Shown here one piece after another: positions 1 to 6,562 of a DNA stretch of 6,696 bases (within the stretch, counting starts at the first letter, position 1; each line of letters begins with the position of its first letter). Under the pieces are notes generated by a model that was not told the origin of the DNA, did no database searches, and saw only the letters and a program-made list of their open reading frames with translations. A program made the translations under genes and the position numbers. Source of the stretch: Nitrospiraceae bacterium (GTDB taxonomy: Bacteria; Nitrospirota; Nitrospiria; Nitrospirales; Nitrospiraceae); assembly GCA_014534095.1 (NCBI GenBank), contig JACVSD010000097.1, positions 1-6,696 on the forward strand, read 5' to 3'.

Positions 1-2
1 AC

Positions 3-200
3 GTGAGAGTACTTAGTGTCGTAGTGTTGAGTCTGTCTTTTTTAACAACGCCTGTGTTTGCCGAGAGCGTTGAGGGTCAAAGTGCAAGGGACCCCATGAC
101 GGTATCCGGAGTCGTTACGAAGGTGCACTCAGGGATGATCGTCGTCAAGACCTCTCGCGGTCCGATCACATTTGCGTCCAACGTTCTGGCGGGTCTGTAG
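3..200 (+). CDS. Small exported protein of unknown function, probably cut short by an in-frame TAG
   Basis: I do not recognise a named family. The 65-residue product opens with a Sec-type signal peptide: a hydrophobic stretch at about residues 4-19 ending in PVFA, with likely cleavage before ES (about residue 20/21). The remaining 45 residues (pattern GVVTKVHSGMIVVKTSRGPITF) read like a small beta-rich domain of alternating valines, as in small periplasmic OB-fold or SH3-like proteins; that fold guess is weak. The start used is a GTG at the third base of the window, so no ribosome binding site can be seen and the true start may lie upstream. The stop at 198-200 is suspicious because the frame continues with protein-like sequence to 302. 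It is separated from the efflux operon by a terminator-like hairpin and a new promoter, so it is probably not part of that operon. Confidence 0.55.
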   Translation: MRVLSVVVLSLSFLTTPVFAESVEGQSARDPMTVSGVVTKVHSGMIVVKTSRGPITFASNVLAGL

Positions 201-302
201 ATCGGTGAACAGGTCGAGATGCAGGTCAACCGCAGTCACGCGGTCATCGATGCGCATCGCGTAAATCCCCCGGCGATACCCGAGCCGGGTTTGATTTTTT
301 GA
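201..302 (+). pseudogene. Continuation of the small exported protein's frame after the TAG
   Basis: The frame of the preceding small gene stays open for 33 codons after the TAG, ending at a TGA (300-302). The translation begins IGEQVEMQVNRSHAVIDAHR and keeps the same character as the upstream part: charged residues alternating with valine and isoleucine, with no low-complexity or shadow-frame look. Joined together the two parts give a protein of about 99 residues, a sensible size for one small periplasmic domain. The simplest reading is that a CAG or AAG codon became TAG. Real termination at 198, a sequencing error or stop-codon readthrough cannot be excluded. A separate start inside this stretch (ATG at 219) is unlikely because it has no clear ribosome binding site and would give only 27 residues. 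Confidence 0.5.
269..300 (+). terminator. Candidate rho-independent terminator of the upstream small gene
   Basis: CCCGGC (269-274) pairs with GCCGGG (284-289) around a 9-nt loop, giving a 6-bp all-GC stem, followed directly by TTTGATTTTTT (290-300). An outer AAAT (263-266) can also pair with ATTT (294-297) across an internal loop. The structure overlaps the end of the longer reading frame (TGA at 300-302), which is unusual but possible. It would insulate the efflux operon from upstream transcription. The stem is short and the T run is broken by GA, so confidence is moderate. Confidence 0.5.
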
Positions 303-348
303 AAGGCCTCGAAGGAGTCGTGTGCGAAACGCCGAATCTCTACGTGAT

Positions 349-378
349 TTGACCCGTTCTTTCAAAGAGCGATATAAC
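349..378 (+). promoter_or_regulatory. Sigma70-type promoter of the efflux operon
   Basis: TTGACC (349-354) matches the -35 consensus at five of six positions. TATAAC (373-378) matches the -10 consensus at four of six or better, depending on the alignment. The spacer is 18 bp (355-372). Transcription would begin near 384-386, leaving a leader of about 17 nt that contains the Shine-Dalgarno GGGAGA (389-394), which sits 7 nt before the ATG at 402. It lies just downstream of the terminator-like hairpin and directly in front of the first operon gene, which is where a promoter is expected. Confidence 0.6.
355..371 (+). promoter_or_regulatory. Candidate operator palindrome between -35 and -10
   Basis: The sequence CGTTCTTTCAAAGAGCG is an imperfect palindrome centred on C363. 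Seven of its eight pairs are complementary and only T357/G369 fails. It nearly fills the promoter spacer, so a dimeric repressor bound here would block RNA polymerase. RND pump operons are commonly controlled by TetR- or MarR-family repressors at such sites, and MerR-type activators bind dyads in this same position. No regulator gene is in the window to tie it to. Short palindromes of this quality can arise by chance. Confidence 0.35.
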
Positions 379-401
379 AGTCCAGAGCGGGAGAACCGGA
401 C

Positions 402-1619
402 ATGACGACACGTAAGAGATCTATCAGGCTCATCGCTGGTCTGTTGCTGTGTGGAGCACTGATCGGCTTACCGGGCTGTAAGAAAGAAACGGCGTCTTCC
501 GCTGCGCCTCCTGTCCCGCAGGTCGGGGTGCTGACCGTCTCAACTCAGACCGTGCCTGATGAACCGGAATTTATCGGTCAGGCGGAGGCGTCTCGGGTCG
601 TGGAGATTCGATCACAGGTGACCGGGATCATTAAGGATCGATTCTTTCGGGAAGGGGGCGACGTCAAAACGGGTGATCACCTCTATCAGATTGACCCGGT
701 GCCGTTCCGAGCGGCGGTGCTCAGTGCCAAGGCAAGGGTCTCCCAGGCCGAGGCACGGCTGGTTCAAGCCAGGCAAAACCTCGATCGAGTCAAGCCTCTG
801 TTGCAAGAACAGGCGGTCAGCCAAAAGGACGTCGATGATGCCGTCGCGGAGGAATTGTTCGCGAAGTCCGCGTTGGAAGGGGCAAAGGGAGATTTGGTGA
901 AAGCGAAGTTTGATCTTGATAACACCATGATCAGCGCTCCCATCGACGGGCTTATCGAACGAACCCGCTATTATGAAGGCCGGCTCGTCACCGCACAGAC
1001 CGATCTGTTGACCATCATCCATCAGGTCGATCCGATGTATGTCATTGTGAGCGCCCCGGAGAGTTTCTTGCTGAAACGGCGGCGGGATCTGATTGCCAAG
1101 CGCATCGAACATCCAGGGGTCTACAAATTGACGGGCATGATCACGTTTGTGGACGGCAGTACGTATCCGCACGAAGGGGTCTTGGATTTCACCGATGTCG
1201 GCCTGCGCGCCGAAACGGGATCGCGGCAAGCCCGCGTGGTCTTTCCGAATCCTGATCGCATGTTGCTTCCCGGTCAATTCGTCAAGGTGCGGTTTCATGG
1301 CGTGTCGAAAACGAACGTCATCTTGGTGCCGCAACGGGCCGTGCAGCAGGGGCCGAAGGGCCCCATTGTCTTTGTCGTAGGAGAGGGCGATAGGGCTGAG
1401 ATTCGCGATGTCAAAGCGGCAAACTGGCAAGGCGATCAGTGGATCATCGAAGAGGGGTTGCATCCGGGAGAGCGGGTCATGGTGGATGGATTACACAAGG
1501 TCACGCCGGGGGCTCCGGTCAAACCGGTCGCCGCCGAGACCAAACCTGCGACCGAGACTCCATCCACCGCGAAACAGTCCAACGATCCGAAAGAGACGAA
1601 TGAAGGAGTTCTCAAGTGA
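402..1619 (+). CDS. RND efflux periplasmic adaptor (membrane fusion protein, AcrA/MexA-like lipoprotein)
   Basis: This 405-residue protein links the inner-membrane pump to the outer-membrane channel. The N-terminus is a lipoprotein signal: basic MTTRKR, a hydrophobic core at residues 10-22, then the lipobox LPGC with C26 as the lipidated cysteine. A Pro/Ala linker follows (about 31-40). Next come the first half of the lipoyl (barrel-sandwich) domain (about 65-100, with EIRSQVTGIIKDRFFREGGD), an alpha-helical hairpin of coiled-coil character (about 103-170, including RVKPLLQEQAVSQKDVDDA) and the second lipoyl half (about 175-208, ISAPIDGLIERT). A beta-barrel domain (about 212-300, ending MLLPGQFVKVRF) and a membrane-proximal domain (about 305-370) complete the fold. 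The last 35 residues are a Pro/Thr/Lys/Glu-rich tail, likely disordered. Length and domain order match AcrA-type adaptors. The ATG at 402 has GGGAGA 7 nt upstream and is the only start that yields the signal peptide. Substrates cannot be read from an adaptor. Confidence 0.95.
   Translation: MTTRKRSIRLIAGLLLCGALIGLPGCKKETASSAAPPVPQVGVLTVSTQTVPDEPEFIGQAEASRVVEIRSQVTGIIKDRFFREGGDVKTGDHLYQIDPVPFRAAVLSAKARVSQAEARLVQARQNLDRVKPLLQEQAVSQKDVDDAVAEELFAKSALEGAKGDLVKAKFDLDNTMISAPIDGLIERTRYYEGRLVTAQTDLLTIIHQVDPMYVIVSAPESFLLKRRRDLIAKRIEHPGVYKLTGMITFVDGSTYPHEGVLDFTDVGLRAETGSRQARVVFPNPDRMLLPGQFVKVRFHGVSKTNVILVPQRAVQQGPKGPIVFVVGEGDRAEIRDVKAANWQGDQWIIEEGLHPGERVMVDGLHKVTPGAPVKPVAAETKPATETPSTAKQSNDPKETNEGVLK
1603..1608 (+). 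promoter_or_regulatory. Shine-Dalgarno site fixing the GTG start of the pump gene
   Basis: AAGGAG lies 7 nt before the GTG at 1616, inside the last codons of the adaptor gene. It supports the GTG, which overlaps the adaptor's TGA stop as GTGA, over any later start. The resulting protein begins SSRFFIDRPIFA, the expected N-terminus of an HAE1 pump. Confidence 0.75.
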
Positions 1620-4600
1620 GCTCTCGTTTCTTCATCGATCGTCCGATCTTTGCGTCGGTTCTCTCCATCGTCATTGTGGTGGTGGGTCTTGTTTCACTGC
1701 AGGCCTTGCCGATCGCTCAATTTCCGGAGATTACTCCGCCGATGGTGCAGATCGACGCCGACTATCCCGGCGCGAGCGCCGAAGTCGTGGCGGACTCCGT
1801 CGCGCGTCCCATCGAAGTGCAATTGCCCGGCATCGATAACCTGCTTTACTACGATTCCACCAGCACCAATGACGGACACATGACCATCCGGCTCACGTTC
1901 GAGATCGGCACGAACGTCGATATCGCCCAGGTCCAGACGCAGAACCGGCAGAAGCTGGCGGAGCCCCAGCTTCCGCCGGAAGTCGTTCGCCAAGGCATCA
2001 CGGTGAAAAAAATGTCGCCGGATCTTCTGGCGGTCATCGCTTTGAGTTCCAGCGATCCCACACACGACACGGTTTTCATTTCCAATTACGCCATCCTCCG
2101 TGTGCTCGACAATATTAAACGGCTCCGGGGCGTGGGCGAAGCCATGGTGTTCGGGCAGCAGAATTACTCCATGCGCTTGATCCTGGACCCGGTCCGCATG
2201 GCGCAACTGGGTCTTACGCCGACCGATATTGCCAACGTGGTGCGCGAGCAGAATCGCGACTTTCCGGCCGGCCAGGTCGGGCGCGAGCCGGCGCCCAAGG
2301 GCACCGAGCTGACCATCCCGGTCATCACGCAAGGACGGTTTACCGACGTGAAGGATTTCGAAGAGATGATCGTCCGAGCCATGCCGAACGGCTCCATGGT
2401 CCGTCTCAAAGATGTCGCCAGGGTCGAGCTGGGTGCTCAATCTTATACGCTTGAGGCGCGATGGAACGGCAAACCCAACACGTTTCTGATTACCTTCCTC
2501 TCACCGGGAGCTAATGCGCTCGATACCGTGAAGCGGGTGCGGGCAGAGATGGATGAACTGGCGAAAACATTTCCTCCCGGCATGTCCTATGACATTCCGT
2601 ACGACACTACCCGATTCATCGAGGTATCGATTCAGGAGGTCGTCAAGACCTTGACGGAAGCCATGGTGCTGGTCATCCTGGTCGTCTATCTCTTTTTACA
2701 ATCCTGGCGCACGACGTTGATTCCCGGCGTGGCCGTGCCGGTCTCGCTGATCGGCACGTTTGCCGGGATGGAAGCGCTGGGATTTTCCATCAATACTCTG
2801 ACCTTGTTCGGCATGGTGCTGGCCATCGGCATGGTCGTGGACGACGCCATCGTGGTGGTCGAGAATGTCGAGCGTCACATCACGCAGGGCGGTCTGTCGC
2901 CGAAGGAGGCCGCCAAAAAAGCCATGGAGGAAGTTACGGGGCCGGTCATCGCGATTGTGCTCGTGCTCTGCTCGGTCTTCGTTCCCGTCGGCTTCTTAGG
3001 CGGGATCACGGGTGAACTGTACAAGCAATTCGCCATCACGATCGCCATGTCTGTGATCATCTCAGGCTTTGTCGCGCTGACCTTGAGCCCGGCGCTCTGC
3101 GCGCTGGTGCTCAAGCCGAGCCATGGTCCGCGCAAAGGATTTTGGCGTGCCTTCAATCAAGGATTCGATTGGACGCAACGCCGCTATACGACGACGGCGG
3201 GTTCCATGCTTAGACATTCGATCCCATCGTTGGCGATTTTCGGGATTCTGGCGGTCGTGTCGGCCGGTCTGTTCAGGATGATTCCCGGCAGCTTTTTGCC
3301 TGAGGAGGATCAAGGCTACTTTATTACAGTCGTGCAGCTTCCCGACGGCGCTTCCAAGCAACGGACCGATGCCGTCTTGAGCAGGGTGGAGCGCTATTTT
3401 CTCTCCAATCCGGCGATTCACTCGACCGACGCCTTGTCCGGCCAAAACTTCGTCTTCAACACCCGAGGATCGAATGCCGCCACGATGTTCGTGCCGCTGC
3501 ATCACTGGGACCAACGTGAGGCTCCGCATCAGCACGTCAAAGCGCTCATCGGGGCCGCCTTCGGCGAATTTGCCAAAATTCCTGAGGCGCTGATTCTGGC
3601 GTTCAATGCCCCGTCGATTCGCGGGCTGGGCGCTACGGGAGGATTTTCACTTCAGGTCCAAGACCCCAGCGGCGGGGATTTCAAAAAATTCGCGGCCGTC
3701 GCTCAGGAGTTCATCAACAAGGCCAGACAGGATCCGGCCATTGGAGGAATCAGCACCAGCTTCCGTGTCAGCGCTCCCCGGCTCTATGCGCATGTGAACC
3801 GGGAACGCGCCAAGGCCCTCGGGGTGCCGATCTCGGAAGTGTTCGATACGATGCAGGCGTATTTCGGCAATCTGTACATCAATGACTTTGTGAAATTCGG
3901 CCGGGTCTATCGCGTGCAGACGGAAGCCGAGGCGCAGTACCGATCCAGCCCCAGCGATATTGCGAAAATTTATGTGCGGGCCTTGAACGGCCAGAGCCTC
4001 ATGCCGAACGGGCAAGGCCCCACGATGATTCCGCTCGATACCGTAGTCGATACCGAATATACCAGCGGACCGGATCCCGTGACCCACTTCAACGGCTTCA
4101 ACACCGCTCTGGTACTGGGCGGTGCGGCGCCCGGGTACAGCTCCGGACAGGCGCTCGAGGCACTGGAACGGGTGGCACGGGACGTGTTGGTTCCTCAGGG
4201 CTTCGGGATTGAATGGAGCGGGATTTCGTATCAAGAACAGAAGGCCGGGGGACAGTCGGTTTTTGCGTTCGCCTTCGGCCTGCTCATGGTGTTCTTGGTG
4301 CTGGCCGCTCAATACGAGAGCTGGACGGTGCCTTTTGCGGTGATTTTGGCGGTGCCTTTCGGCATCTTCGGTGCCTTGTCCGCGGTGTGGCTGCGCGGCA
4401 TGACCAACGACATTTATTTTCAGATCGGTCTGGTGACCTTGATCGGTCTGGCGGCAAAAAATGCGATCCTGATCGTGGAGTTTGCCAACCATCGGTATGA
4501 GAGCGGTATGTCCATGGTCGATGCGGCGCTTGAGGCGGCTCGCCTGCGCTTTCGGCCGATCATCATGACGTCGATGGCATTTATCTTGGGGGTGGTGCCC

Positions 4601-4882
4601 TTGGTCATCGCGACGGGGGCAGGTGCTGCGAGCCGGCATTCCATCGGGACCGGCGTGCTCGGCGGGATGCTCGCCGCGACATTCCTGGCCATTTTTTTCG
4701 TGCCGCTGTTCTTTGTCCTGGTCCGGAAACTCAGTCGCCGAATAGCCGGTCACACCTCGGAACCGCCGGCGCATGCGTTGGTGCCTGCGCGCAACGGCGA
4801 CCCGGAGCGAGCGGAATCATCCGATACGCTTGCACGTAGGCCACAGCCCGTTCACACACGAGAGAATGGAGGAGAGCGTTAA
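1616..4882 (+). CDS. HAE1-family RND multidrug efflux permease (AcrB/MexB-like)
   Basis: This 1088-residue inner-membrane pump is a drug/proton antiporter, expected to act as a trimer. It shows the usual duplicated layout: TM1 (about 10-29), a large periplasmic loop, TM2-TM6 (from about 342), TM7 (about 537-555), a second periplasmic loop and TM8-TM12 (about 881-1036). The proton relay is intact: D409 and D410 in TM4 (GMVVDDAIVVVENVE), K948 in TM10 (GLAAKNAILIVEFA), and R978 and T985 around RFRPIIMTSMAF, equivalent to AcrB D407, D408, K940, R971 and T978. By my alignment, four of the six AcrB phenylalanine-trap positions are Phe (F179, F612, F614, F625), while F136 and F610 are replaced by L137 and L607. 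The segment F612-VFNTRG corresponds to the AcrB switch loop. After TM12 a hydrophilic tail of roughly 50 residues makes the protein longer than AcrB (1049). It overlaps the adaptor gene by 4 nt. The D-D motif and hydrophobic-pocket residues favour HAE1 over the heavy-metal (HME) branch. The exact substrate is unknown. Confidence 0.96.
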   Translation: MSSRFFIDRPIFASVLSIVIVVVGLVSLQALPIAQFPEITPPMVQIDADYPGASAEVVADSVARPIEVQLPGIDNLLYYDSTSTNDGHMTIRLTFEIGTNVDIAQVQTQNRQKLAEPQLPPEVVRQGITVKKMSPDLLAVIALSSSDPTHDTVFISNYAILRVLDNIKRLRGVGEAMVFGQQNYSMRLILDPVRMAQLGLTPTDIANVVREQNRDFPAGQVGREPAPKGTELTIPVITQGRFTDVKDFEEMIVRAMPNGSMVRLKDVARVELGAQSYTLEARWNGKPNTFLITFLSPGANALDTVKRVRAEMDELAKTFPPGMSYDIPYDTTRFIEVSIQEVVKTLTEAMVLVILVVYLFLQSWRTTLIPGVAVPVSLIGTFAGMEALGFSINTLTLFGMVLAIGMVVDDAIVVVENVERHITQGGLSPKEAAKKAMEEVTGPVIAIVLVLCSVFVPVGFLGGITGELYKQFAITIAMSVIISGFVALTLSPALCALVLKPSHGPRKGFWRAFNQGFDWTQRRYTTTAGSMLRHSIPSLAIFGILAVVSAGLFRMIPGSFLPEEDQGYFITVVQLPDGASKQRTDAVLSRVERYFLSNPAIHSTDALSGQNFVFNTRGSNAATMFVPLHHWDQREAPHQHVKALIGAAFGEFAKIPEALILAFNAPSIRGLGATGGFSLQVQDPSGGDFKKFAAVAQEFINKARQDPAIGGISTSFRVSAPRLYAHVNRERAKALGVPISEVFDTMQAYFGNLYINDFVKFGRVYRVQTEAEAQYRSSPSDIAKIYVRALNGQSLMPNGQGPTMIPLDTVVDTEYTSGPDPVTHFNGFNTALVLGGAAPGYSSGQALEALERVARDVLVPQGFGIEWSGISYQEQKAGGQSVFAFAFGLLMVFLVLAAQYESWTVPFAVILAVPFGIFGALSAVWLRGMTNDIYFQIGLVTLIGLAAKNAILIVEFANHRYESGMSMVDAALEAARLRFRPIIMTSMAFILGVVPLVIATGAGAASRHSIGTGVLGGMLAATFLAIFFVPLFFVLVRKLSRRIAGHTSEPPAHALVPARNGDPERAESSDTLARRPQPVHTRENGGER
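4868..4874 (+). promoter_or_regulatory. Shine-Dalgarno site fixing the start of the outer-membrane channel gene
   Basis: GGAGGAG lies 9 nt before the ATG at 4884, inside the final codons of the pump gene. The reading frame is open further upstream to an ATG at 4773. Only the 4884 start has this strong site and places the lipoprotein signal at the N-terminus. Confidence 0.8.
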
Positions 4883-4883
4883 C

Positions 4884-6332
4884 ATGCGTTACCTTGCCGT
4901 TATTCTGCTGCTATTTCTGCCGGTCGCCTGCGCGGTCGGGCCGGATTATAAACAGCCGGCTGTACCGACGCCCGATGCGTTTCGCATGGCCGACGGGGAA
5001 ACGGAGCTGACGACCATCGCGAACCTACCTTGGTGGGAATTGCTTCGCGATGAAGAACTTCAGAAGTTGATCAACATCGCACTGAAAGAGAATAAGGATC
5101 TCAGGCGAGCCGTCGGAAGTATTGAAGAGTTCGGCGCACGATTGCTCGTGTCGCGAACAGACTTTATTCCTCAATTAACCGCGCAGGCCAACGCCCCCGC
5201 GTTCGGCCGCATGACCCTCTTTCTCTTTCCGGGATTTCCCAACCCCTTTAACTACTACATACAAGGCAATCTGAACTGGGAACTCGATATCTGGGGGCGT
5301 ATCCGGCGGTCGTATGAAGCGGCGAACGCGGATCTGTTTTCCCAGGAAGCCAACCGGCGCGCCGTGATTCTGCAACTCGTCAGCGGCGTCGCGCAAGCCT
5401 ATTTCGAGCTGCTCCAGTTCGACATGCAATTGGATATTGCAAAACGGACGCTGACGTCTTGGGAAGAGTCGGTCAAGATCGCACAGGCGCGGTTGCGGCA
5501 AGGGGTGATTTCCAAGCTGGATGCCGATCAATTCGAAGCGGAGCGGGCGAACGCGGCGGCTCGCGCGGCGGAATTGGAACGGCAAATGGTGCAGAAAGAA
5601 AACGAGATCAGCGTGCTGCTGGGGCGCAATCCGATGCCGATTCAGCGTGGACGCTCGCTTACCGAGCAGGTTCTTCCGCCGCAGGTGCCGCCGGGCCTTC
5701 CATCAGAATTGCTTCAGCGCCGTCCCGATATTGTGCAGGCGGAGCAAGATCTGCACGCCGCCACGGCGCGGATCGGCGCGGCCAAGGCCGACCGGTTTCC
5801 GAAGTTGTCGCTGACAGGTCTGCTGGGCATCGCTCATCCAAGATTGTCTGAGCTGATCAAAGCCGACAGCAGGGAAGACGGAGTCTTCGGAGTAGCGGGA
5901 GCCGGCTTAGCAGGTCCGGTGCTCAACGCGCAAATTCTCGGCTTTCAGCAGCGGGCCGTGGAGGCGCAAACCAGACAAACCTTGGCTCGGTATGAACAGA
6001 CGGTTCTGACGGCGTTCAGAGAAGTGGAAGATGCGTTGGTGGCCGTGCGCACGGCCCGCGATCAGCGGGACGCGCAGGTTCAACAGGTCGAGGCACTACG
6101 ATCAGCCTTGCGACTTGCCAACCTGCGTTACAAAGGCGGACTGGCCAACTATCTGGATGTATTGATTGCGCAGCGTAACCTCTTCGATGCCGAATTGGCG
6201 CTGACGGGAACCCACCGGTTGCATCTCGTGTCCATTGTCCAGCTCTACAAAGCGTTGGGAGGCGGGTGGGCGCCGGAAGGGACCGATCCGGGGCAGCCGG
6301 TGTACTCGCAGACGGTCAGCCACGGCGAGTGA
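4884..6332 (+). CDS. Outer-membrane efflux lipoprotein (OprM/NodT-type TolC-family channel)
   Basis: This 482-residue protein should form the trimeric outer-membrane duct of the pump. It begins with a short hydrophobic signal (MRYLAVILLLFLPVAC) and the lipidation cysteine is probably C16, followed by AVGPDYKQPAVPTPDAF, the hallmark N-terminus of NodT/OprM lipoproteins. Proline at the -3 position of the lipobox is atypical. Family landmarks follow in order: LPWWELLRDEEL (about 48-59), where the first outer-membrane-efflux repeat begins; NWELDIWGRIRRS (about 131-143); VLLGRNP near the end of the first repeat (about 254-260); LPSELLQRRPDIVQAEQDL (about 272-290), opening the second repeat; FPKLSLTG (about 305-312); LRYKGGLANYLDVLIAQRNL (about 404-423); and QLYKALGGGW (about 463-472). 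Long Ala/Gln/Glu/Arg-rich helices at about 150-250 and 350-440 form the periplasmic coiled-coil barrel. Length is typical. The gene starts 1 nt after the pump's TAA, so the two are surely co-transcribed. Confidence 0.95.
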   Translation: MRYLAVILLLFLPVACAVGPDYKQPAVPTPDAFRMADGETELTTIANLPWWELLRDEELQKLINIALKENKDLRRAVGSIEEFGARLLVSRTDFIPQLTAQANAPAFGRMTLFLFPGFPNPFNYYIQGNLNWELDIWGRIRRSYEAANADLFSQEANRRAVILQLVSGVAQAYFELLQFDMQLDIAKRTLTSWEESVKIAQARLRQGVISKLDADQFEAERANAAARAAELERQMVQKENEISVLLGRNPMPIQRGRSLTEQVLPPQVPPGLPSELLQRRPDIVQAEQDLHAATARIGAAKADRFPKLSLTGLLGIAHPRLSELIKADSREDGVFGVAGAGLAGPVLNAQILGFQQRAVEAQTRQTLARYEQTVLTAFREVEDALVAVRTARDQRDAQVQQVEALRSALRLANLRYKGGLANYLDVLIAQRNLFDAELALTGTHRLHLVSIVQLYKALGGGWAPEGTDPGQPVYSQTVSHGE

Positions 6333-6338
6333 AAAGAA

Positions 6339-6472
6339 GGAGCCTCGGCGTGGGACGGTGAGCAGTTCCGGACTTCGCGATCATGCGTTGGAGTTATGTC
6401 GCGATTGGTAGGGAACAGTTGGGCCGCTGCCCTTCTCGGACTCGAAGAACGGGCAGCGGCAGTCGCATGGCC
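6339..6472. repeat. 134-bp direct repeat, copy A
   Basis: This element starts 7 nt after the channel gene's stop and recurs 224 bp downstream at 6563-6696 with no insertions or deletions. Four substitutions separate the copies (at 6354, 6362, 6372 and 6374), and the last 98 bases (6375-6472) are identical. It contains two TCGCGAT heptamers (6375-6381 and 6399-6405) and a strong hairpin (6423-6460). I see no coding signal: the open frame from 6396 ignores the repeat boundaries and has no good ribosome binding site. It could be a REP-like intergenic repeat, a non-autonomous element or the first unit of a 224-bp tandem array. Confidence 0.9.
6423..6460. other. Strong GC-rich hairpin in repeat copy A
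   Basis: GCCGCTGCCC (6423-6432) pairs perfectly over 10 bp with GGGCAGCGGC (6451-6460). The inner arms TTCT and AGAA extend the stem after a single-base bulge, leaving a small loop around GACT. It lies about 90 nt after the channel gene's stop and could stop or stabilise the operon mRNA. It lacks a following T run on either strand, so it is not a standard intrinsic terminator. Confidence 0.75.
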
Positions 6473-6562
6473 ACCGGCATCCCGCGGCCGCCATCGCGAT
6501 AGCCCTCCATGCTCATCCGTTCCATCCGAGGCGGGATTGATGGGTAGGATGGAAAAGTGGTG
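6473..6562. other. 90-bp spacer between the two repeat copies, no gene seen
   Basis: The spacer holds an 8-bp palindrome GCGGCCGC (6484-6491), an ATCGCGAT palindrome (6493-6500) that repeats the heptamer found in the flanking copies, and an inverted repeat TTCCATCC (6520-6527) with GGATGGAA (6547-6554) around a 19-nt loop. No T-rich terminator, promoter or convincing reading frame is visible. If the array is tandem, this spacer is the rest of a 224-bp unit. Confidence 0.5.

Noticed and set aside
612..1463. 283-codon open frame on the minus strand inside the adaptor gene
   Set aside because: It is a shadow of the adaptor coding sequence, with no family resemblance and no start context.
3647..4774. 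375-codon open frame on the minus strand inside the pump gene
   Set aside because: It is antisense to a strongly recognised RND permease. Its His/Arg/Gln-rich translation is typical of a shadow frame in GC-rich DNA.
4770..4782. Shared CATGCGTTGG between the pump gene tail and the 3' repeats (6383 and 6607 regions)
   Set aside because: A 10-nt match with no extension on either side is likely coincidence.
4773..4883. Upstream extension of the channel gene by 37 codons to an ATG at 4773
   Set aside because: It would bury the lipoprotein signal peptide inside the protein and has no strong ribosome binding site. The ATG at 4884 has GGAGGAG at a 9-nt spacing.
6520..6554. Inverted repeat TTCCATCC/GGATGGAA as the operon terminator
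   Set aside because: The loop is 19 nt, the stem is only 8 bp and no T run follows (AAGTGG comes next), so it does not meet the form of an intrinsic terminator.
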